Program-made: the position numbers and the translations under genes
NCBI GenBank assembly: GCA_947385085.1
Contig: CANDJN010000017.1
Span: 1 to 39,219, forward strand
Length of the DNA: 39,219 nt
Source of the DNA: an uncultured Erysipelotrichaceae bacterium
GTDB lineage: Bacteria; Bacillota_I; Bacilli_A; Erysipelotrichales; Erysipelotrichaceae
Reading direction: 5' to 3'
In this document: positions 34,585 through 39,219 of the stretch, piece after piece
Numbering within the stretch: the stretch's first letter is position 1
Layout: the number at the start of each line of letters is the position of its first letter
The notes under the pieces: generated by a model
What the model was told of the DNA's origin: nothing
What the model saw: the letters and a program-made list of their open reading frames with translations, nothing else
The model's database searches: none

Positions 34585-35430
34585 CTATGATTCCTCTTGA
34601 TCCATGACATCCACTTCGATGACATCCATGGGAAACTTGATCGGAATCGGATAATACTGCCGATAGGAGGATTCATAAATAATGGCATAAAGCAGATAAG
34701 TCGGTGTCAACAAAAATGCGGTGATGATACCATTGGCAATCTGTAAGCCAAGATAAAGCAATGCATAGCCAAACAGTGATTCACTGCGGAAAGCCATATT
34801 CAGCATTTCCCATTCACTCATATCCGCTCCCTGTATTAAAAAGCCTACCATGAAGTTTTGAATGACCATAGAAAGCAGCGTCCAAGCAATCAGCGCAAAG
34901 CTTGCCCCTGCAATTTCATTACAGTGATGATACCATAGCTTCAATGAATTGCGGAATATGGAAAATGCATTTTTCACGCCATCATTGATCGCAAAAATAA
35001 TAAACGCTTCCATGCTTAGTGTCATGACAGAGGCAATTTGATATAGTGGCAAGGCCCATACACCCAATACTTGATATAAAAGGGTAAAGGCCAATAAAAG
35101 CGCCATTTCAATGCCAAACAGAAACAGCCGACTTAATAAATACATTCCAGTTTTCTTAAGCGAATAGACGGCATCCAACTTGGTATATGGTTGCTTTCGC
35201 GCTTGTTTGAGCAGTGCCGCTAATAGCGTATTTCTCCCTACGATGAAAGCCAAAAGCAAGATTAGCAGTGGCAGCGATAACTTTGGATGTTCAAACGTAG
35301 CATAGTTGATCAGTTCTTGACTGGTTAACAAGGAGGAGCAGATGACAAACAAAAACATCAGACTCACATAACGCCATGCCTGTCCTCTCATCTTCTCATA
35401 TGCCTTTCGCAATGACATTTCTTGGTTCAT
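34585..35430 (-). CDS. Multi-pass membrane protein of unknown function
   Basis: The 281-aa product begins with an amphipathic basic helix (MSLRKAYEKMRGQAWRY) and has about six long hydrophobic helices spread to residue 255, then an acidic C-terminal tail (DVIEVDVMDQEES). The general layout recalls the DUF975-like membrane proteins of Firmicutes, but no diagnostic motif was seen and I do not assign the family. ATG at 35430 is chosen over an upstream GTG because of AAGGGAG at about 9 nt. It is followed by the LysR-type gene on the same strand after 89 bp. Confidence 0.75.
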   Translation of the reverse strand: MNQEMSLRKAYEKMRGQAWRYVSLMFLFVICSSLLTSQELINYATFEHPKLSLPLLILLLAFIVGRNTLLAALLKQARKQPYTKLDAVYSLKKTGMYLLSRLFLFGIEMALLLAFTLLYQVLGVWALPLYQIASVMTLSMEAFIIFAINDGVKNAFSIFRNSLKLWYHHCNEIAGASFALIAWTLLSMVIQNFMVGFLIQGADMSEWEMLNMAFRSESLFGYALLYLGLQIANGIITAFLLTPTYLLYAIIYESSYRQYYPIPIKFPMDVIEVDVMDQEES

Positions 35431-35502
35431 CCTGCCACACTCCCTTATCACATGATTCTATTATACGCGCCTTTGGTCAAAATGAACAGAAAAAAAGATG
35501 GG

Positions 35503-35970
35503 TTACATCGTCTTGGATGTGAGCACATCTTCTTGAACCGCACTTTGTACATAGCGTTTAAAATAACGATCGAGCTTTATTCTACTGACACAGGGTATCT
35601 TTATCGTTGTATGATTTTTCAATTCAATGTTCAGCTCATCATAATCCTTACGATTTCTCGCTACCTGCCACTTGGCAATATCCTCCCAAAATAACACATA
35701 ACATTCATCCTTTTGTGAATTCACATGATAGAATACGACAAATTCATCATAGAATTCCACCATACATTCACCGCGAATAAACAATATATTATATAAAGAA
35801 AATACGATCAGGAAAATCCCGATTAACAGATTCCTTTTTACCGCAACAAGCAGGATTCCCAATCCGAGTACCACTATAAAAAGTGCAAGTGGTTTGGAAT
35901 TAATCGTGCCACTGCGCCGGTGTCCCTTAGGAATGTTTCTGATTTTTAACATTTTACTGCGAACAGTCAA
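35503..35970 (-). CDS. Small membrane protein with possible PH-like cytoplasmic domain
   Basis: The product (about 155 aa from the start used) has a basic N-terminus, two adjacent membrane helices (LALFIVVLGLGILLVAV and LLIGIFLIVFSLYNILFI), and a soluble part with strand-rich spacing ending in a Lys/Arg-rich helix. This arrangement resembles the bacterial YcxB/PH-like membrane proteins, a weak assignment. The start is uncertain: AGGAG precedes a TTG (35970) by 10 nt, a GTG (35979) is too close, and ATG at 35952 is possible. The frame runs on to 36042. Confidence 0.6.
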   Translation of the reverse strand: MTVRSKMLKIRNIPKGHRRSGTINSKPLALFIVVLGLGILLVAVKRNLLIGIFLIVFSLYNILFIRGECMVEFYDEFVVFYHVNSQKDECYVLFWEDIAKWQVARNRKDYDELNIELKNHTTIKIPCVSRIKLDRYFKRYVQSAVQEDVLTSKTM

Positions 35971-36167
35971 ACTCGTCACTCTCCTAATATACTTTATTAT
36001 ATTCTTTTTCCGATGCTTTTCAACATTATCACATAATTCCACTTAATTCTACATATATTGATGGAGAGGTAAGTTCATACGATATTTTTACAAACACTAA
36101 AATGTCATAATTTCATGGATATTCGCTGAAAATATTGTATAATGATAAATAGGATGGAGTGATTTCA

Positions 36168-37022
36168 ATGGAACTGCTCGATGACTTGATGTCATGGGGA
36201 AGCAATCAAGACTTTTTAAAGTATTCTCCCTTTACTACGATATGTACCATCATTGTCATGCTAGTGATTAGTCGCATCCTGCACGTCACTACTACTAAAG
36301 TCATGGAACGCCATATGCATAAAAACATTAAGCTATGGCTAAGAACCAAGGATGTCATTATCTTTCTTGTTTGTACTTATGCGATTCTGGATTTATTTCG
36401 TCCCTTTCAAACAATATTAAAGACGGTGTTGGCAAGCGGCGGTGTTTTAGCGGTCGTGATCGGCTTAGCAGCGCAGGAAGCTGCCGGTAATTTCATTAAC
36501 GGCATGATGATTCTCATTTTCAAGCCGTTTAAAATCGGCGATCTGATCAAAATCAACAACGAAGAGCTCATCGGTACCGTAATCGATATTTCCATTCGAC
36601 ATACAATTATAAAAACCTATGAGAATACAAGAATTGTCGTACCCAATAGCGTCATTGACAAGGCAGTGTTGGAAAATATCACCGCTGTAGGCAATCAAAA
36701 GGGTAACTTTCTTGAATTGGAAATCAGCTATGAAAGTGATTTGATTAAGGCGATGGACATCATTCGTGATGAGGTGATGCGCCATCCCAATTATATGGAT
36801 ATTCGCACACCGCAGGAAAAAGAAAAGGGGGTGCCTCCGGTCATCATTCGTTTGGTGGATTTTGCTGAAAGCGGGTTGCGTCTGAAAACGACGATTTATT
36901 CCAAAAACAATGCGGAGGGCTATGCCATGATGTCGGATATCCGCATTGCTATAAAAAAGCGATTTGATGAAGAAGGCATTGAGATTCCTTATCCCCACCG
37001 CACGATTATCATGAAGCCATAA
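36168..37022 (+). CDS. MscS-type mechanosensitive channel
   Basis: The 284-aa product is a small-conductance mechanosensitive channel homologue that releases solutes on hypo-osmotic shock. It has membrane helices at about 22-40 and 62-80. The pore-lining helix and the following beta domain give the signature GLAAQEAAGNFINGMMILIFKPFKIGDLI (about 103-131). A C-terminal alpha/beta cytoplasmic vestibule follows. An in-frame GTG at 36159 exists, but ATG at 36168 is preferred for its GGAG ribosome site 8 nt upstream. A TATAAT at 36138-36143 may be the -10. It converges with the helicase gene on a shared terminator. Confidence 0.94.
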   Translation: MELLDDLMSWGSNQDFLKYSPFTTICTIIVMLVISRILHVTTTKVMERHMHKNIKLWLRTKDVIIFLVCTYAILDLFRPFQTILKTVLASGGVLAVVIGLAAQEAAGNFINGMMILIFKPFKIGDLIKINNEELIGTVIDISIRHTIIKTYENTRIVVPNSVIDKAVLENITAVGNQKGNFLELEISYESDLIKAMDIIRDEVMRHPNYMDIRTPQEKEKGVPPVIIRLVDFAESGLRLKTTIYSKNNAEGYAMMSDIRIAIKKRFDEEGIEIPYPHRTIIMKP

Positions 37023-37031
37023 ACAGCCAAC

Positions 37032-37062
37032 AAAAAAGCGATGAGAAATTATCGCTTTTTTT
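37032..37062. terminator. Bidirectional terminator between the mscS-type and helicase genes
   Basis: AAAAAAGCGAT (37032-37042) pairs with ATCGCTTTTTT (37051-37061). The stop codon of the minus-strand helicase gene lies inside the stem. Confidence 0.92.
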
Positions 37063-38788
37063 GACTATTGTTTTTCCGTGTTTCCTTTTTCGCAGTTCTG
37101 CCGCGTCTACGCTCATTCACACGCCCCTTGGATTTTCCATCACGGTGTCGTGCCAAAACGTGTCCGCGCTTAGGACTGTTTTTCTTTTCCATTGATTTTT
37201 TCCGCTTGGGTGCTTCATCAATTTGAATGATTACCTCCTGGCCGCGTATATGCGCTCCCTGCATTTTTTCCAAAACCAGATCGACTTTCGCAGCGTCAAT
37301 ATCCACCAGAGAAAAATGGGCGCGCACGTCGATGCGTCCGATTGCCCCGGCTGAAATGCCCGTTTCTTCGATTATGGATGCGACAATGTTGCCGGTTTGT
37401 ATTCCATGGGTCTTGCCGACATTCAAATTCAGTTTCACCGCATCAAAGTCTCTGCTATAGCGTTTTAATGCATCGCTATCCTCAATATCAATCACCTCAT
37501 TATGGTAATTCATGGAAATTAATGCGCTGATTAAGTTTTCTACCGCAATCCCCTCTGCCAAAAGCTCATTGGCAATTTCCAGTGAATCCTGATTCACACC
37601 CTCGTTACAGGCATTCAACACTTCGGTAATGAAATTTTTGCGGTTAGCGGCTTCCAGCTGCTGCGTTGTCGGCAATAAGCGTTTAGCAATATTGGTCTTT
37701 GTGTCGCGCATGACATCCTTTAAATCATAACGCTGCTTTTTGCCGGAAATCAAGGTAATAGCTTTGCCTTTTTTTCCGGCTCGTCCAGTCCTTCCGACAC
37801 GGTGAATATAGTATTCATGATCCTGCGGCAAATCAAAATTAACCACGAGTGAAATATCATCCACATCAATACCGCGGGCAGCGACATCCGTCGCAATGAG
37901 AATCGGGCATTTCCCGTCGCGGAATTGTCCCATAACCCGATCTCGCTGCGCCTGCTTCATATCTCCATGCAAGCCCACGGCCTTTAAACCATGATGATTT
38001 AATTCCTCACTCAATTCATCGACCATGCGCTTGGTATTACAGAAAATCATGCATAGCTCCGGCTCATAGTGATCAAGCAGTACCCGCAATGCATTCACCT
38101 TTTTACCGCGAGGAACCTCATAGTACATTTGCGCCACCGTATCAATCGTTCGCTGTGCACTCTTGATTTGAACCTTAATCGGATTCTCCTGAAATTCCTT
38201 TGTGATTTTCAAAATCGCATCCGGCATTGTAGCAGAAAATAAGATTGTCTGGGGATGCTTGTCATCGGGTAAGGCTTTCAGAATTTCTTCAATATCTTCC
38301 TTAAAGCCCATATTCAGCATTTCATCCGCTTCATCTAAAATGACCATATTACACTCATGAAAGCGCAAGGTATGACGGCGCAAATGATCCATGATTCTTC
38401 CCGGTGTTCCCACGACAATCGCACAGCCGCGTTTTAACAGCTGAATTTGGCGATCAATCGGTTGACCGCCGTAAATCGGCGCAATCTTGACGCCTTCCTT
38501 ATATTTTGAAAATTTTCTTAGCTCCGTTGCGACCTGCTCCACAAGCTCACGAGTAGGGCAAATGATTAATACCTTGGGGTAACGATGTGATTCTCGAATC
38601 AGCTCAATGGCAGGAATTCCAAACGCCGCCGTCTTGCCTGTACCAGTATTGGATAGTCCCAAAACATCATGTCCTTGCATAATCGCAGGAATAGCAGAAG
38701 CCTGAATCGGTGTTGCCTCCTCATATCCCATTTCTTCTACAGCCTGAATAATCATAGGACTGATTGGTAATTCATTAAATTTTGTCAT
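37049..38788 (-). CDS. DEAD-box RNA helicase (DeaD/CshA type) with DbpA-like RNA-binding domain
   Basis: The 579-aa ATP-dependent RNA helicase acts in ribosome assembly and RNA turnover. Motifs in order are: Q-motif (PISPMIIQAVEEMGY...TPIQ), motif I SNTGTGKT (often AQTGTGKT), PTREL, TPGR, DEAD, SAT, then the second RecA domain with FCNTKR, ATDVAARGID and HRVGRTGR. A C-terminal DbpA/CsdA-type RNA-binding domain (about 450-530, GKTHGIQTGNIVASIIEETG) and a very basic tail follow. ATG at 38788 is used because GAGGT lies about 4-5 nt upstream; the longer frame to 38851 overlaps the promoter. Confidence 0.95.
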   Translation of the reverse strand: MTKFNELPISPMIIQAVEEMGYEEATPIQASAIPAIMQGHDVLGLSNTGTGKTAAFGIPAIELIRESHRYPKVLIICPTRELVEQVATELRKFSKYKEGVKIAPIYGGQPIDRQIQLLKRGCAIVVGTPGRIMDHLRRHTLRFHECNMVILDEADEMLNMGFKEDIEEILKALPDDKHPQTILFSATMPDAILKITKEFQENPIKVQIKSAQRTIDTVAQMYYEVPRGKKVNALRVLLDHYEPELCMIFCNTKRMVDELSEELNHHGLKAVGLHGDMKQAQRDRVMGQFRDGKCPILIATDVAARGIDVDDISLVVNFDLPQDHEYYIHRVGRTGRAGKKGKAITLISGKKQRYDLKDVMRDTKTNIAKRLLPTTQQLEAANRKNFITEVLNACNEGVNQDSLEIANELLAEGIAVENLISALISMNYHNEVIDIEDSDALKRYSRDFDAVKLNLNVGKTHGIQTGNIVASIIEETGISAGAIGRIDVRAHFSLVDIDAAKVDLVLEKMQGAHIRGQEVIIQIDEAPKRKKSMEKKNSPKRGHVLARHRDGKSKGRVNERRRGRTAKKETRKNNSQKKR

Positions 38789-38822
38789 TGTGACCTCTTT
38801 CTGCATTCTTAATAGCCCATTA

Positions 38823-38851
38823 AGTTTACCACAGCCCCCATAGTACGTCAA
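38823..38851 (-). promoter_or_regulatory. Promoter of the helicase gene
   Basis: On the minus strand TTGACG (38851-38846), a 17-nt spacer and TAAACT (38828-38823) lie about 35 bp before the start codon. This places the RNA element further upstream outside the helicase mRNA. Confidence 0.7.
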
Positions 38852-38956
38852 ATGATGGTTTACACACTTTCAACCTTGTTCAATCAATAAAAGAAAAAAA
38901 TCTTTTAACCATTCACCGTTCGACATTTTTCTTGTTTTGCATTAGCTATACTATAG

Positions 38957-39155
38957 TCGGCAAGAGATAATAGCTTGCCGATACGTAAATGAATCCCCTA
39001 AAACTATCCCTAATTTACGTATATCATTCTATCCCCTATAATATGGTAAAGGGCGCATATTTTCCCCTAATTATGCGTCCTTTACTATGTTATGTTAAAT
39101 ACACGATAAACAACGATGCATAAAATCGCACTCATAAGAATGCGATTTTATTCTA
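38957..39155 (+). ncRNA. Candidate C-rich regulatory small RNA
   Basis: In a gene-free stretch, four hairpins follow one another. A: CGGCAAG/CTTGCCG (38958-38980). B: a perfect 10-bp stem ATACGTAAAT/ATTTACGTAT (38981-39022). C: a 14-bp stem GTAAAGGGCGCATA with its partner at 39072-39085 (one G-U pair). D: a terminator (39120-39155). The motif TCCC(C)TA[A/T] occurs four times, at 38994, 39007, 39032 and 39063, always in a loop or linker. A TATACT/TATAGT pair at 38948-38957 may be the -10. Unpaired UCCC motifs are the seed type of Firmicutes sRNAs such as RsaE and LhrC that pair with ribosome binding sites. No known RNA family is recognised. Strand is inferred from the C-rich loops and the terminator. 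Confidence 0.55.
39120..39155. terminator. Bidirectional terminator at the right edge
   Basis: ATAAAATCGCA (39120-39130) pairs with TGCGATTTTAT (39141-39151), giving T-runs on both strands. It can end the plus-strand RNA candidate and the minus-strand membrane protein gene. Confidence 0.85.
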
Positions 39156-39219
39156 TTCTTCATGCTTTTTACGCTGATATAGTAAATACAAGACAACTCC
39201 GATTGACATACATCCTGTG
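39153..39219 (-). CDS. 3' end of a membrane protein gene (partial)
   Basis: Only the last 21 codons are inside the window. They encode a hydrophobic helix (MSIGVVLYLLY) and a charged tail QRKKHEE before TAG at 39155-39153. The hydrophobic segment followed by basic residues fits a C-terminal membrane anchor with its tail in the cytoplasm. The rest lies beyond the window. Confidence 0.55.
   Translation of the reverse strand, partial: TGCMSIGVVLYLLYQRKKHEE

Noticed and set aside
38957..39155. Hairpin array considered as the helicase 5' leader on the minus strand
   Set aside because: A good promoter for the helicase (38823-38851) lies closer to its start, and the terminator and C-rich loops fit a plus-strand RNA better.

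Overview
The window is about 39 kb of low-GC DNA. It looks like the chromosome of a strictly anaerobic Bacillota (Firmicutes), with gene content and style fitting an Erysipelotrichia or clostridial gut-type bacterium. The evidence is a single-chain pyruvate:ferredoxin oxidoreductase, a glycyl-radical-enzyme activase, a tRNA-Trp T-box in front of trpS, Bacillus-type spoVD/pbpB-murE-mraY gene order, AGGAGG ribosome binding sites with occasional TTG/GTG starts, and many U-tailed hairpin terminators. The genus is an inference; no rRNA or other marker is present.

Layout. Positions 1-1.8 kb hold a glycyl radical activase and a DeoR regulator; the partner enzyme is probably just left of the window. 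1.8-5.4 kb is an AT-rich accessory stretch with a GIY-YIG/DUF4357 protein and a Fic protein carrying a 21-bp tandem repeat. 5.4-7.4 kb (minus) has a HAD phosphatase overlapping a 23S rRNA methyltransferase. 7.6-10.6 kb is a BceAB-type peptide-antibiotic ABC transporter preceded by a 63-aa membrane protein and a possible BceR box, with no two-component genes beside it. 10.7-13.0 kb holds two GNAT acetyltransferases, DegV, and an easily missed 41-codon ORF that resembles a lanthipeptide precursor. 13.4-14.7 kb is T-box plus trpS. 14.8-19.9 kb (minus) is cell wall synthesis: PBP, MurE and MraY in one overlapping operon, then UppP. An XRE membrane regulator and the PFOR gene follow, converging on one terminator.

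25.4-26.2 kb looks like a type III toxin-antitoxin locus: promoter, structured RNA, terminator, then a ToxN/AbiQ-like gene broken by two compensating frameshifts. 26.5-33.4 kb is one 2327-residue protein made of a degenerate N-terminal unit plus 21 tandem CnaB-like repeats. The three residues that make an intramolecular isopeptide bond (Lys, Glu, Asn) are all kept in 15 repeats and lost in a correlated way in the other six. The protein has no visible signal peptide, membrane anchor or LPXTG motif, and nearly all of its roughly 67 cysteines lie in its first two thirds. 33.6-36.0 kb holds a LysR regulator and two membrane proteins of unknown function. 36.2-38.8 kb has an MscS channel convergent with a DEAD-box RNA helicase. 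38.95-39.16 kb is a likely small regulatory RNA with four C-rich UCCC(C)UA motifs in predicted unpaired regions, ending at a terminator shared with a membrane protein cut off by the window end.

The strongest leads are the giant isopeptide-repeat protein, the C-rich sRNA candidate, the lanthipeptide-like ORF and the frameshifted type III toxin-antitoxin locus. All coordinates and motif readings were made by eye; no homology search or folding program was run.
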